64,000 nucleotides of DNA from Pieris napi (taxonomy: Eukaryota > Arthropoda > Insecta > Lepidoptera > Pieridae). This document shows, piece after piece, positions 1-10,608 of this stretch (within the stretch, counting starts at the first letter, position 1; each line of letters begins with the position of its first letter). The notes under the pieces were generated by a model. The model did no database searches. It was not told where the DNA came from and saw nothing but the letters and a program-made list of their open reading frames with translations. The stretch is taken from the NCBI RefSeq assembly GCF_905475465.1, contig NC_062257.1, forward strand, positions 2,046,001 to 2,110,000, given 5' to 3'. A program made the translations under genes and the position numbers.

Positions 1-1391
1 CTCCACTGCTTTTCACATTCTTGACTAGACTGTTTAATATGGTATTTATTTCTGGAACTGTCCCGTATCAATGGTGCAAGTCTGAAATTGTCCTGCTGTA
101 TAAAAAAGGAGATCCAAGAGATATCAGTAACTATAGGCCGATCAGTTTGTTATCCAGCATCTACAAACTTTTCTCATCACTTTTGTTAAGCAGAATAGCA
201 GACAAAATTGACCTCATGCAGCCAGTAGAACAAGCCGGCTTTCGCTCCAAGTTTTCAACAATAGACCACATCCATACAATCGAACAACTTTTAGAAAAAT
301 GTAAAGAATTTAATTATCCTCTATATATAGGGTTTGTGGACTATCTTAAGGCATTTGATAGCATCACTCACTGCTCCATTTGGGAAGCATTAACATCTTG
401 CAATATAAACTACTGCTATACAAAAGTGATACAAAATATCTACTCAAACAGTACAAGTTCAATACGATTGGAAAACAAAGGGGAAGAAATTAATATTGAA
501 AGAGGTGTGAGGCAAGGGGATCCACTCTCTCCTAAACTTTTTATAGCAGTTCTGGAAATGATATTTCAAAAATTGGACTGGAAATCGAATGGTATATGGA
601 TTGGCAATAGACAACTAAGCCACATAAGATTTGCAGACGATATTGCACTTTTCGCCAACTCTGCTTCAGAACTTCAGCAAATGATGCAATCTTTGAACAA
701 CGAAAGCAAAAAGGTTGGCTTACACATGAACGCCAGTAAAACTAAGGCTCTAACAAACAGTCTGCAGAGACCTATACAAATAGATGGGCACCAGATCCAA
801 TATGTAAAGGAATATGTCTATCTAGGGAAACAAATTTCCTTCAACAGCAACAGCAATGAACAAGAAATTGAAAGAAGAATTAGAAGCTCATGGAACAAGT
901 TTTGGTCACACAAAGAAATTTTAAAAGGATCTTATAATTTAGAGCTAAAAAAGACGGTAATGGATGTCTGCATTTTGCCTTGCCTCACCTATGGTAGCCA
1001 AACATGGGTGTACACTAATAAGGCCAGAAACAGATTGCTCTCTACACAACACGCCATGGAAAGGAGTATGCTACGGCTAAGGAGGTTACATAAAGTTAGT
1101 AACAAAACCATTAGAGAAAGGACGAATGTTACAGATGTTCTCAAACATGCTCTAAAAATGAAATGGCGCTGGGCAGGACATGTAGCCAGGGTCTCAGACC
1201 AAAGATGGAGTCTCAAAATTACAAAATGGAGAGGCCCCCCAGGGAACAGACATCGGGGCAGACCAAAAATGAGGTGGATGGACGACATTGCCAAAGTGGC
1301 AGGCACAAACTGGCTAGAGAAAGCAAGGGATAGACAGGTTTGGAATGGGATGGAGGAGGCATATACCCGGATGGGGTCAAGGCTTCAATAA
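1..1391 (+). CDS. RTE-type LINE reverse transcriptase, C-terminal part
   Basis: C-terminal 456+ residues of a non-LTR retrotransposon polyprotein, open from the window edge to the stop. The frame stays open upstream of the first ATG at 21, so the N-terminal endonuclease lies outside the window. Visible RT motifs in order: NYRPISLLSS, AFDS, RQGDPLSPKLF and the catalytic FADD box near residues 204-207. The C-terminus has the WRWAGHVAR segment and a GNRHRGRP stretch typical of RTE-clade elements in Lepidoptera. The ORF has no internal stop. It is followed by an AT-rich 3' UTR and an ATT-repeat tail near 1470-1500. It lies downstream of the last golgin exon seen on the other strand, probably in a golgin intron. 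Confidence 0.85.
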   Translation, partial: PLLFTFLTRLFNMVFISGTVPYQWCKSEIVLLYKKGDPRDISNYRPISLLSSIYKLFSSLLLSRIADKIDLMQPVEQAGFRSKFSTIDHIHTIEQLLEKCKEFNYPLYIGFVDYLKAFDSITHCSIWEALTSCNINYCYTKVIQNIYSNSTSSIRLENKGEEINIERGVRQGDPLSPKLFIAVLEMIFQKLDWKSNGIWIGNRQLSHIRFADDIALFANSASELQQMMQSLNNESKKVGLHMNASKTKALTNSLQRPIQIDGHQIQYVKEYVYLGKQISFNSNSNEQEIERRIRSSWNKFWSHKEILKGSYNLELKKTVMDVCILPCLTYGSQTWVYTNKARNRLLSTQHAMERSMLRLRRLHKVSNKTIRERTNVTDVLKHALKMKWRWAGHVARVSDQRWSLKITKWRGPPGNRHRGRPKMRWMDDIAKVAGTNWLEKARDRQVWNGMEEAYTRMGSRLQ

Positions 1392-1536
1392 ATTATACTA
1401 ACATAGTTTAAGAAATATACTAACTCAAAATAGGTTGTAAACAAAACAAATTGTAAGTCTTGAATAAATATGCTTTATTATTATTATTATATTATTATTT
1501 ATATTAATTTTAAAAATATGGGGTCAAACAATTATA

Positions 1537-2054
1537 CAGTAGAACCTCTATAAGTCGAACATCAAGGGAGACGCCAAAAAATTTGAGTTATAGAGTTTTC
1601 AACTTATGGAGGATTTCGACTTAGGCGTATTTTGATTCGACATAAAGAGTTTGAGCAAACACGTGTTTCCATGAGTCATAAATTTATTATTGTATACTCC
1701 TAAAATGTTTTCTAAGAAACAATAGTGTACTCACATTGTCGGCAAGTTCTTAAAGTCGGTAACTTATTTTTGTTCAAACAATAGAGATAATAAATTCCAA
1801 ATGATCAAGTTGTAAAGGTTGTAAAATAAAACGTTCCTATGTTCGAGATACAGAGGTCAAATTTAATTTTTCAAGTTATAGAGTGATAATATGTACCAAA
1901 ATGGCTTGGAGGGACTCGGTGATTATTTCGATTAACAGAGGGTCAAGATTTCAAGTAATGGAGGTTTTGGTGTTTTAAGGGAAGGGAACAAAACATTTTT
2001 TCGAGATTTGGAGGTTTTTGACTTATCGAGGTTCGACTTAACGAGGTTCTACTG
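1537..2054. mobile_element. pogo/Tigger-like MITE
   Basis: A 518-bp noncoding element with inverted ends. The left end starts CAGTAGAACCTCTATAAGTC and the right end closes GAGGTTCTACTG. Both are flanked by TA (1535-1536 and 2055-2056), the target duplication of the Tc1/mariner/pogo superfamily. The inner sequence repeats degenerate copies of the 'tcgagttatagagg' type. No transposase is encoded. It sits just 3' of golgin exon 3, within the presumed next intron. Confidence 0.75.
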
Positions 2055-2210
2055 TATTATAAAATTAACTTAACAATATAATACATTTGAAACTCTATGT
2101 CACTGGATTTGATGGCAAACTCCCTCAAATCATTTCTTTGCAACACTTTGAATAAACAAAGAGCTTTACTAAAGCCACAAACTCTATTGATATAAGATTG
2201 CAAGAATTAC

Positions 2211-2764
2211 CTCAAAACCCATTGAAAAATCTGCAAAATCTGCAGAACTCAGCGTAGATTGATTTAAGTTCTGACTTGCATTAGGCTGACTGTTAGATAA
2301 TTGAGTTTTAGTTGAATTATCTGAAATTTTAAATAATAGTGTTAGACTCCAGTTATGCTTTAAAGTTGAAAAAAATCAATCTATAAATATGTTTAGGCTT
2401 CAATAAAAAGAATATTATTGCTTATGAAGAAATATGAACATTTTAAAATGTTATCTGTTAATAAATAACTAATTCTTTCATATATTTCAGATCTTGTTCA
2501 TTAATGAAAAGGAAAAACATAAAGTTAATGCTACTCACCACTATCTTCTATTGAAAATAGGTCATTGTTTGTGATATCAGATATACTACTTGATGCTGAT
2601 GTCACAGCAGCCTGTAAGAAAGTAATTTGCTTTTACAATAAGTTAGTAGAATGTAGTGTTTTTAAAGTGTCTTAACTGACCTGAGCAGCTTGTGCAAACT
2701 GTTGTATTCGTTGTGGCGAAGACTTCACTTCTTCTGCTAGCTTATCTTTAAATTTTTTGAACAT
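2211..2764 (-). CDS. Golgin (GOLGA4/golgin-245-like), N-terminal three exons
   Basis: Three short exons on the minus strand: 2764-2681 (28 codons from ATG), 2611-2539 and 2320-2211. Each is bounded by good splice sites (CAG|gtcagt, cttacag|G, GTG|gtgagt, tttcag|AT, GAG|gtaatt), and the frame is kept across all joins. The peptide starts MFKKFKDKLAEEVKSSPQRI, the amphipathic start seen in golgin-245/GOLGA4 proteins, then becomes Ser/Asn-rich with acidic patches (SADFADFSMGFE). Golgins of this type are long coiled-coil tethers held at the trans-Golgi by a C-terminal GRIP domain. That part would lie beyond the left edge, so neither coiled coil nor GRIP can be checked. The RTE and pogo insertions would lie in the next intron. 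The gene structure is more certain than the name. Confidence 0.6.
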
Positions 2765-3093
2765 TTTGATATCATATACCCTTCACAAACCTAATCGAAG
2801 TCCGTAACAAAATTTTGCTTCCACGTCTTTAATATTTTCTTAATTTAAAAATTTACTTGTCACATTTCAGAATGTTAATTGAGGCAGATCCCTGTAAAAA
2901 TCTAAATTTTTGATATTTCCTTTAAATAATTACAAATGAACCAATAAAAAATATAATATCTACAAATCACTTATTACAATATAACTATTAACTATAGAAG
3001 TATACTTTATAGAATATGGCAAAATATGACAATTTACATATGATTTTTTTTTTTGGATTTTATGGCCTGGTTCTAGACCTTTAGGCCAATCTT
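2765..3093. other. Golgin upstream region
   Basis: AT-rich sequence directly upstream of the golgin start codon. It should hold the promoter and 5' UTR, but no TATA box or other clear element was seen. A run of T at 3044-3052 borders the LINE fragment that follows. Confidence 0.35.
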
Positions 3094-3263
3094 ATTCAAG
3101 TGATGGAACTGTGGAGCACATTATCTTTGATTGTCAAAAAATTTTGATCGACAGACTGGTGTTGGCCAGTGAACTTAGTGATGTTGAAAAGACCCTCTTG
3201 ACATCAAGAGAGTCGTGTGAGAGGTTTCACACAAGTATGGCTCTTGAGGATAACATGAACTGA
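3094..3263 (+). pseudogene. I/R1-type LINE C-terminal remnant
   Basis: Open frame of about 56 codons ending at TGA 3261-3263. It contains a GTVEHIIFDC motif, the Cys/His-bearing tail found downstream of the RT in I/R1/Loa-type LINE polyproteins, followed by a SSREStyle segment read here as LTSRESCERFH. No RT domain is attached, so it is a 5'-truncated fragment. Confidence 0.5.
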
Positions 3264-3458
3264 GTAAAATCAAACAAACAAGTGGCTTATTGCTGGATAG
3301 CAGATTGCCATGAAGCAGATACAACAACAAAAAAATAAAAAAAAACAAGACGAACTTACTTATAAGCACATCTACAATTACATAAAAAAATACAATAAAA
3401 ATAATGTAGGGTCACCGCACATGGGCCACCGGCCACAACCACAAAACACCGCCACTGG

Positions 3459-4340
3459 CATACTTCAGGAAAAACACCATCTTTAAGAGATCTATTATAA
3501 ATAATAGTTAGGGGCAAAGATAACACAAATCTGCATCGTTTTACAAAGATAGGAGGAATCGAGTCTGGCCCAGCTCCTTTGTTAGTATCAAGACCTTTTA
3601 TTTTCTTAGATATTTCATCTTCTCTAAAGCTAAGAGACATTAGGCGTCAACATTGCCAATTTCGTCTGGAGTGGAACTGCCAACAAGTATATCATCACAA
3701 GTATATACAGATGAAAATTGATATGCAAAAAGATAAGCAATATCAGGTGATGACTGGGCTGTAACATTGTCCATTTTCATGCAAGAGGGAAGCGATGAGT
3801 GACCACCTTTCCTATTTTTAATAAAACTCCAAAAACATTTAGGATTACGTTATTAGGAATACTTGCCTCAATATTTCGCTTATATTTGGTGTAGCAATCA
3901 TCATAAAGTTTGTGACAACGTTTTCTAATAATGTGATACTCTATTTCGTCTCGAGGATTCTTGTATATTCGATACCTCTTCCGTGTTTTTTCTTTTTCAG
4001 CAAGTAATTTTATTAAGGAAGAACTGAACCACACCGGATACTTAGATTTCGTGATGGTCGTTTTAGGAACAAATTTGCTTATAGTGGTGATGAGAATTTT
4101 GTAGAACTCAGATACCATATCATTAACATCATCATGAGCGCGTAGGCTATCATTCCAATCAATGGTTTTCAGATCCCCTATTATAGACACATAGTCAGCT
4201 TTATAAAAATTTTGTTTAGTGTTACCTCTCGTTCGCAAAAAATATATTTTAGAATATTCATTACTTAACAATAAACTAGGATGATTCGCGTATATTTTAC
4301 ATAACGAGTCGGAGGGGGCTGATACATTAATACTAGACAT
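3459..4340 (-). pseudogene. Jockey-like LINE fragment, frameshifted
   Basis: Minus-strand remnant of the linker and early RT of a Jockey-type LINE. The first open block (4340-3777) reads through a WNDSLRAHDDVNDMVSEFY segment and a PVWFSSSLIKLL segment, which lie between endonuclease and RT in Jockey-like ORF2. The second block (about 3640-3459) holds NKGAGPDSIPPIFVKRC, the RT motif usually seen as KSPGPDGIP. A frame change near 3780 and a stop near 3640 separate the blocks. At about 3458 the similarity stops at a junction with CAGTGGCGGTG, which looks like a DNA-transposon end. Confidence 0.65.
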
Positions 4341-4617
4341 AATATTACTTAATACTAAGGGTGGGTTGCATCAACAAATTTTGACGGACACGTAACCTTT
4401 AAATATAGCGCTAACGAACGTAAGACAAAAAAAGTGTTGATTCACCATCTATGAATTCCTAATTGGCACATATTATGCCGTTATACCGGGGTGTATTGTA
4501 TGAGCAAGTTGAATTCCTATGAACAGAGCGTATACAATTATTGGGTCGGCTTAATTGCTTAGTGGTTTGTAAGGAATCATTAAAGATACGTATTTTTCTA
4601 TTAAATTGTGTGTATCA

Positions 4618-4902
4618 CAGGAGGCTGATCACTTACTTACCAATAAGATTGACAATCATAAAACACATACAGAAACCTGAGGCCTAGACCTAAAAAGGTT
4701 GTAGTGCCACAAGCGTGATCTGTGTCTGACACATGTCATCGATATTTGGATTTGAGACATGCCGGTTTCCTCACGATGTTTGCCTTGTAGATTCAAGTGT
4801 TGATTGCGCACATAAAAGAAAATTTTAATTAGTGCACAGCCGTGATTTGAACGCAGAATCTCAGGGATAAGGATCGCACGTTAAAGCCACTAGGCCCAAC
4901 AT
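4618..4902. repeat. Two tRNA-SINE fragments, opposite orientations
   Basis: 4618-4711 matches the 3' part of the common SINE in plus orientation (ending ggttgtagtgccac). 4728-4902 matches its tRNA-like head and middle in minus orientation, including the ccggtttcctcacgatgttt block and the degraded B-box region near 4850. It is a composite of two old insertions. Confidence 0.6.
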
Positions 4903-4975
4903 TTTCCCCATATCTACCAATCATTCATAGAACATATATTGTGTTTTCAGAACGCTCGGAAGCGCTCAGCTTATG

Positions 4976-6518
4976 ATGGTAGGGGAGCCCAAGAGGGGAT
5001 TTCGGGATTTACTCAAGCGCGGCAGATTAATATATAGGGGGATACCTTGTACCCGGTTAAGTACCTCCACAAAATATGAGGCCCATATATAAAGCCGCAC
5101 GTGAAGGAGACAGGATCAGTTTAGTAAAAAAAAATTGACCATCAGAAATTCCCGAGCGCGTCAGATTAAGGTAGGGTGAGTTAATTACATCCTAAAAAGT
5201 GTATATTCCACTAATCTGACAATTTGAGAGTGACGGAAAAATAGGGGAGGGCAACAAAGTTGTAAAAAAAACGTCTTCCGACATTCTCGAGCGTAGCTAA
5301 TTTTTTTTTTATTTTGAAGGAAATAATTCAAGAATAATGAAAAATATATAATCTGACGATTTCCGCAAGCCGAAATAACAAAAATTCGTCGATAAAGTTA
5401 AATGCGTGCAGCTGCGTGATGCCTACATTTCCTTAAACCGATCGGAATCTACTAAACGGCGTTCTAAATATTTCCCTCAAAATTACATTTCCTGTGAATT
5501 TGAACCGATTCGGACCGATAGATTTTGAGAAATTTTGAAAAATCTTAAAAAAATTAGAAATATTTTTTTTTAAAGTGGTTTCATTATCGATCAACTTCAA
5601 AAACTAATCCGCCTTTGAGCTTGAAAAACCACGTCGATCGCCAATCGCCAAGCTGGTTAAAAGCGGTTGATTCGTTCGAGAGATATCGTACACGAAAGGA
5701 ACCCGAAAAAGTGTTTTTTCGGGATTACTCCGAAATTTGTGGTTCGATCAATTAAAATTGCGGTTTGAAAATTCCAAAAATAGTGTTCTATGAAACTTTT
5801 ATCAGACTTTCGAGCTGGGAGAGCTCAAATGCATAGAAATTATTAAAAATATTTCTTTGAACTCAGCGAGCTCAAAATATCAATTTTAAGCGCCCAGGAA
5901 TGGAATTAGCGGGAAGTTGCAGGGATGGCCCTTTAGGTGAACCGTTTTTCTATTTTTTTTTTGTCAGATCAGGCGAATCCCTCTAGATAATCGTCAGATT
6001 ATGAGACAGTACGTTTAGAACATAAAGATGAACCACATATATCTTAATCTGACGCGCTTGAGTATTTCAAAATTGCGATTTTTTTTTGCAAATTAAGAAA
6101 ATGGCTGTGGGTTTGCGTCCCATCGAAATCGTCAGATTAGTGAATGAGAGCTTTTTTTTGGTGCACTTAACACTCCCTTAGAAAATCTGACGCGCTCGAT
6201 ATTTTTTTTTTTTTTAATTTTCAACCCTTAAATACAACCACCCGCATCATGCAAACGATCAGATTAACATACGTACATTATTAAAAATACGTAGGGCATA
6301 GATGCTATCAATATCTGACGCGCTCTCCTCGAGCGCAACAGTCCATGCAACAGTTTTTTTTTACATATTTAACAATCTATAGCCGCTTCGGTGGGGACCG
6401 ATGAAAAGGAATTTATCATATAACATTTTTTTCTTCTTTTTATCTAAGCTTTGCATCCCAATAGGTCTCTACGACGCTCGAGTAAATCCCCATTTAGCAT
6501 CGTGGGCTCCCCTACCAT
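4976..6518. mobile_element. 1.5 kb noncoding TIR element with internal motif array
   Basis: Imperfect inverted ends: the left reads ATGGTAGGGGAGCCCA and the right is its complement, ending at 6518. A second matching block (GGGATTTACTC then AGCG) lies just inside each end. Between them there is no coding sequence. A short motif, TCAGATTA or its complement, often continued as TCTGACGCGCTCGA, recurs on both strands near 5030, 5161, 5212, 5349, 5994, 6045, 6132, 6184, 6259 and 6312. The target duplication is unresolved and I cannot assign a superfamily. Confidence 0.55.
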
Positions 6519-7060
6519 GAGCAAGAACGCTTATGGCGGCCCGTGAATGGCCACCATTACGTTAACCAGTGCTTCAACCATTGGTAATTGTCAAATTTTG
6601 GTTTGTAACTTCGTAGTTCGTACTTCCTAAACTCTGTTTCCTCTGAATTTAATATTAGAGATGGTTTGATTAATAATTATTTTGCAAGGTATGTTAATAT
6701 TACGATTATTTTTGACTTCAAAAAAAAATTGCTTTTTTATGGCATAAGTGTGAGAAATATGGTGAAGGATTAACATATTATATACTGTATAGTATATTGC
6801 TATTGCATGCTTTAGGTAGAAAAATAAAATGTTTGACAAAAATAATATGCCTTTTTATTACCGAATTACATACAACATTACACAGTTATGCCTGCCTATG
6901 CACATAAGAATTAATTCATCTTAAAAATCTATTTTTTTACAGTTTTTATTATTTTTTACACTAATTTTATTACATTGATACACACAACTGTTTAATTATT
7001 TTGAAGAGCATTTATACAATTTTTTCAAGTAATTCTGATCATAAACAAGTTATAGTAAGT
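6519..7060. other. AT-rich spacer
   Basis: No gene, repeat family or regulatory site recognised. The stretch downstream of the Myb/SANT-like stop codon may hold its 3' UTR. Confidence 0.3.
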
Positions 7061-7586
7061 TTATTTTTTATTGTAAAGGTAAATACCACTTTTCATGCAT
7101 TTTAGAGGTGGAGGTGGACCACCCCCTGTTTTAAAACGCTCTTGCCTTTGTTTGCTTGCATCCTTAAAATCAATAGGTACTACATAGTAAAAACTTATTC
7201 ATTACGTATGCTATAAAATATCTGTCTTATTAATAACTTGTTCTGGAAAAATGTAGGAACATACTTTACGAGCATACCGCTTCATGTTGTCAAATTTGGC
7301 TAACAACTGTTTAATAGTTCGAGGGTTCTGAAAGGGCATTAAATTCTGCATGAATCGCACTCCATGTCCTCTTTTTTTGCAAATTGTTAGTACTGTCTTT
7401 TTATTAAATAATATGTGTTTATGTTTTCCAATATTTACCGAACGTTCTCTGAAAGTCAATGAGTCAGGTAATAAAAACACTTCTAACTACATCTCTCAAT
7501 ATAATATACGTATATATACTTTGCGCATATACAATTCATGCAATATAATAATAGCTTTATACTTACTTGGGCGAAAAGGTTTCCAT
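7061..7586 (-). CDS. Myb/SANT-like DNA-binding domain protein, three-exon model
   Basis: Model built from splice signals: exon 1 7586-7567 (METFSP plus two bases), exon 2 7448-7265, exon 3 7162-7061, total 101 codons. Joins: CAA|gtaagt to ctttcag|AG, and AAA|gtatgt to ttttaag|GAT; both keep frame. The product carries the landmarks of the short Myb/SANT-like (MSANTD/zeste-type) domain: an NKKT block, then KQLLAKFDNMKRYARK (the K-W/F-x-N-L/M-K third helix) and a Gly-rich RFKTGGGPPPP segment. Proteins of this group bind DNA and are often related to Harbinger-type transposon factors. The second acceptor has a weak polypyrimidine tract, and a GT at 7086 could extend the gene into further exons. 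It could be a recent pseudogene. Confidence 0.5.
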
Positions 7587-7761
7587 TATTTATATTAAAA
7601 TTAAACACTTTTTAAAATTATCCTTTCGTACAAAACAATAAACATTCGATGTCAAACTTGACAGAATGTACAAAATTTAATGTGAAATATAGGAAATAAT
7701 TATACATAAAACTAATAATAAAATAATATACATTGAAATAAATAACTAAACTTAACATAAA

Positions 7762-10608
7762 CTAAAATATATCATTAAAAGGAGTCCCTTTAGGCAAGGT
7801 TCCGAAGATACTGGCAGCGTTCCCCCTTTGAATTGCTAGACTAATTCTTTGTCCGAGGTAGCTGCCAGATCTTCGGTCTCCTGTGATGTCGACTAACCTT
7901 TTTGAAATTTCTTTAAAAAGCCTTAAAGCGCTAGGACCCCACGGACCAAGGGTCTCGACACCGAATGGGACAAAATCATATTCTGAGCCCAGACCCCTGT
8001 ATTTGCATGCTTTATTTTTTTCAGCCGCTTCACAAGCCGCACCAGCTCTGTAGTTGGTTCCATGTAGATGGGAAGGGGCCAGCGTGTCTGAACAGGTTGC
8101 ATCCCATACCAGTACCCGACCCATCTTCCATGGAACCAAACTCATACCGTCTGGTCTCTTGCCATCGTCTCTTGCAATACCACTCGGCTCAAGTAGACTT
8201 GGCACGTTGACGGTGGCAAGGGAACGGCGTATGATATCGTTAAGTGCGGCATGTCTCGAGAAGCGGCCTGCACTTTTTTGGCATGACAGGCCGTGATGTC
8301 CTAACTTGTCGACATCACTGCCACAGGGACATATATGAGGAGCGCAGACCGGAACCCCAAGCCGTAGACAGGTTGCGATTCGAAGCGTGTCAGGCTCAAG
8401 AAAAGTTCCTGTATTTGACGATGGGTAAGCGTGAAGCCAGTAGCCGGCCTCATGCGTACCCACGGCCAAAAGCCTAGCACGCGCCGAACCTGTACTACAA
8501 CTCAAAAGATCGTCAAAAGTCAGTTTGCAGTGTATGTCATCCCAGCTCCTCTGTGAATTTTGAGATAATGGAAAATTTTGACCTGGGCATGCAATCAAGA
8601 AATCGTTTCTAGCTTCTTCCAAGCCAGCAATCTCAAAGTTTGAAGGGGAAGCCCTTAAAATTTTACTTATGAGATTTGCTGAACTATGGACAGAAGATAG
8701 AAAAGCTGGCAAAGCGACACTGGAAATTTTGCGAATCCCTAAACCACCATAACGGATGGGTAGGGAAGCTTGGGTCCAAGATTGCTCGTTCAGCTGCATA
8801 TTAAGAAGTGATTCTAAGCTAATTTTGATTAAGTCGTCTAATGGTGTTAAAAGATCTGGGTGATTCCAAAAGGAGCAGCAACGGAGCACATATGTAAATT
8901 TTGGGAGGAAAAGACAGAATTTTAAGATGCAAAGTGCATAATGTGGACTAATTTCAAGGAGACGGTCAGCAGAATTTTGAAATTTAGTAATTGAAGAATG
9001 AATATAATCAGAAATAGATTCATTAAAAATTGGAGAACCTAAAAGGTAAAGGGAATTCCTGTTAACTATTTTAATATTTGGAGCCAAAATTTGAAATTTT
9101 TTTTTTACATCATTTAAATTTAAGTCGCAGTTATTTATGAAAAGTTCGCATTTGTTAAAATTAAGCTCCAAACCAATGGCTTCAAATTTATTTTTGATTA
9201 AAAGAAGGTCCGAAAACACAGTATCCACATCACCTCCTAGGGTTCCGTCGTCCAAATACCAAACATTGAAATTAGAATTTAAATTTTTGATTATCGGATT
9301 TATAGCCAAACTAAAAATTGCAGGCCCAAGGGGATCACCCTGTTGACAACCTACTTCCGAGGAAAGTTCATTAGAACGATATAACAATTTAGTTGGATCA
9401 GCGTAACTGAGAAGAAGATAATTGTATATTTCCGGTATATGTTGTTTTATTTCAGTCAGCAGGGTATCCCTATTTACCGAATTAAATGCATTTTTCACAT
9501 CAATTTTGAGCAACACGTCTGGCTTTCCGTGACTTAGGAAAGAGCGTAGGGCATGGACGGCTGCCTCACACCCTCCTTTCACACCGAAGCCTAACTGTAC
9601 AGGTTCAAATTCTGAATTTAATTTTGGTAAAATATGTCGAACAGCAATTTTGGAAGCCAGACGTCTTAGTGTTTGCACCCCTCCGTCCTTTTTAGTGAGG
9701 GCAATGAGGTTCGCGCCGAAAAGAATGGGAACAATTTCTGTATTGACATCCCCGGAATACATAAAATTTATTAATTTTGTGATCGAGTTAATAAGTTGCT
9801 CGCCTGCATCACCCACAGAATGCGATGTTAAATCTTTCAAATGTTGGGGTGAGATTCCATCCAATCCTGCAGCCGAACCTGGTTTAAAAGATAAAATTGC
9901 ATCAGTTACATCTTTGTTTCGAATTTTAAGGCATGCTTGCCCTGCTGTTGGTGGGTCGAGAAAATATGGGTTTACTGGAGCTGGGGGATGTTTTGTCCGT
10001 AATGCCTCAAGGGTGTCAGGGGTATCTGGGGATAGCACGTCATTGGAGAACAAAAGGCGAGCGGCACCTTTAAGATCTCCGTCACAAATTTTGTTCTCGA
10101 TGAGTTTTTTGCGATTAAAAGGGGCATCATGTTTAATTAGAGGTGCGGGTGAAAGTGAGGAACTTACAGCACAGTTATTTTTTATCTTTTGTGTCAGGGA
10201 TAAATTCGGTTCATCAGTTTTTATTATGTGTAGAGTACTGTATGAAAATAAAAATAAGTTCTGCCAGTCTTGAGTACAATTGCTTACATAACATTTCTGG
10301 ATTAATTTTGACAAATGTGTAGCAACAGTTAATCGAGCTCCTCGAGGGATTCTTTTAACAATTGGTATACTATTTTTCAAATGGCTAAGTAATGTATGGA
10401 AAGGAGTTGTAGTGTTGGCTACAAAAGTAGGCGCACTCGGAATAATGGGATGGATGTCTAAAAGTGAACTGGGTTGGCTTATACAGTTCCTGTGTGTTTT
10501 AGAAATGTGTATTTTGAGGCCTTTCAAAGATTTGAAAGACTTGTTGCAAAATGTACATGTATGGGACGCGATTGACGTGCCATCACAAGATAGGGTCACG
10601 GCCTGCAT
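7762..10608 (-). CDS. Non-LTR retroelement polyprotein with C2H2 finger, YLDD RT and RLE nuclease
   Basis: Uninterrupted 948-codon ORF; an in-frame TGA lies directly before the ATG at 10608, fixing the start. An N-terminal C2H2 finger (CTFCNKSFKSLKGLKIHISK, then TH) covers residues 18-39. A reverse transcriptase follows with GLDGISPQHL, IDVKNAFNSV, GCQQGDPLGPAIFS and a catalytic box read as YLDDG (about 451-455), where most LINEs have F/YADD. The C-terminal third has a CPCG...HHGLSC zinc knuckle (about 757-775) and a restriction-like endonuclease core RPDG...VWDAT (about 816-835). Finger plus RT plus C-terminal RLE is the layout of single-ORF, often site-specific elements (R2/NeSL/Hero-type). 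I cannot place it in a named clade or identify the target. The intact frame suggests recent activity. Confidence 0.85.
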   Translation of the reverse strand: MQAVTLSCDGTSIASHTCTFCNKSFKSLKGLKIHISKTHRNCISQPSSLLDIHPIIPSAPTFVANTTTPFHTLLSHLKNSIPIVKRIPRGARLTVATHLSKLIQKCYVSNCTQDWQNLFLFSYSTLHIIKTDEPNLSLTQKIKNNCAVSSSLSPAPLIKHDAPFNRKKLIENKICDGDLKGAARLLFSNDVLSPDTPDTLEALRTKHPPAPVNPYFLDPPTAGQACLKIRNKDVTDAILSFKPGSAAGLDGISPQHLKDLTSHSVGDAGEQLINSITKLINFMYSGDVNTEIVPILFGANLIALTKKDGGVQTLRRLASKIAVRHILPKLNSEFEPVQLGFGVKGGCEAAVHALRSFLSHGKPDVLLKIDVKNAFNSVNRDTLLTEIKQHIPEIYNYLLLSYADPTKLLYRSNELSSEVGCQQGDPLGPAIFSLAINPIIKNLNSNFNVWYLDDGTLGGDVDTVFSDLLLIKNKFEAIGLELNFNKCELFINNCDLNLNDVKKKFQILAPNIKIVNRNSLYLLGSPIFNESISDYIHSSITKFQNSADRLLEISPHYALCILKFCLFLPKFTYVLRCCSFWNHPDLLTPLDDLIKISLESLLNMQLNEQSWTQASLPIRYGGLGIRKISSVALPAFLSSVHSSANLISKILRASPSNFEIAGLEEARNDFLIACPGQNFPLSQNSQRSWDDIHCKLTFDDLLSCSTGSARARLLAVGTHEAGYWLHAYPSSNTGTFLEPDTLRIATCLRLGVPVCAPHICPCGSDVDKLGHHGLSCQKSAGRFSRHAALNDIIRRSLATVNVPSLLEPSGIARDDGKRPDGMSLVPWKMGRVLVWDATCSDTLAPSHLHGTNYRAGAACEAAEKNKACKYRGLGSEYDFVPFGVETLGPWGPSALRLFKEISKRLVDITGDRRSGSYLGQRISLAIQRGNAASIFGTLPKGTPFNDIF

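Noticed and set aside
9650..10273. 207-codon plus-strand frame
   Set aside because: Shadow of the minus-strand retroelement ORF in the same interval.
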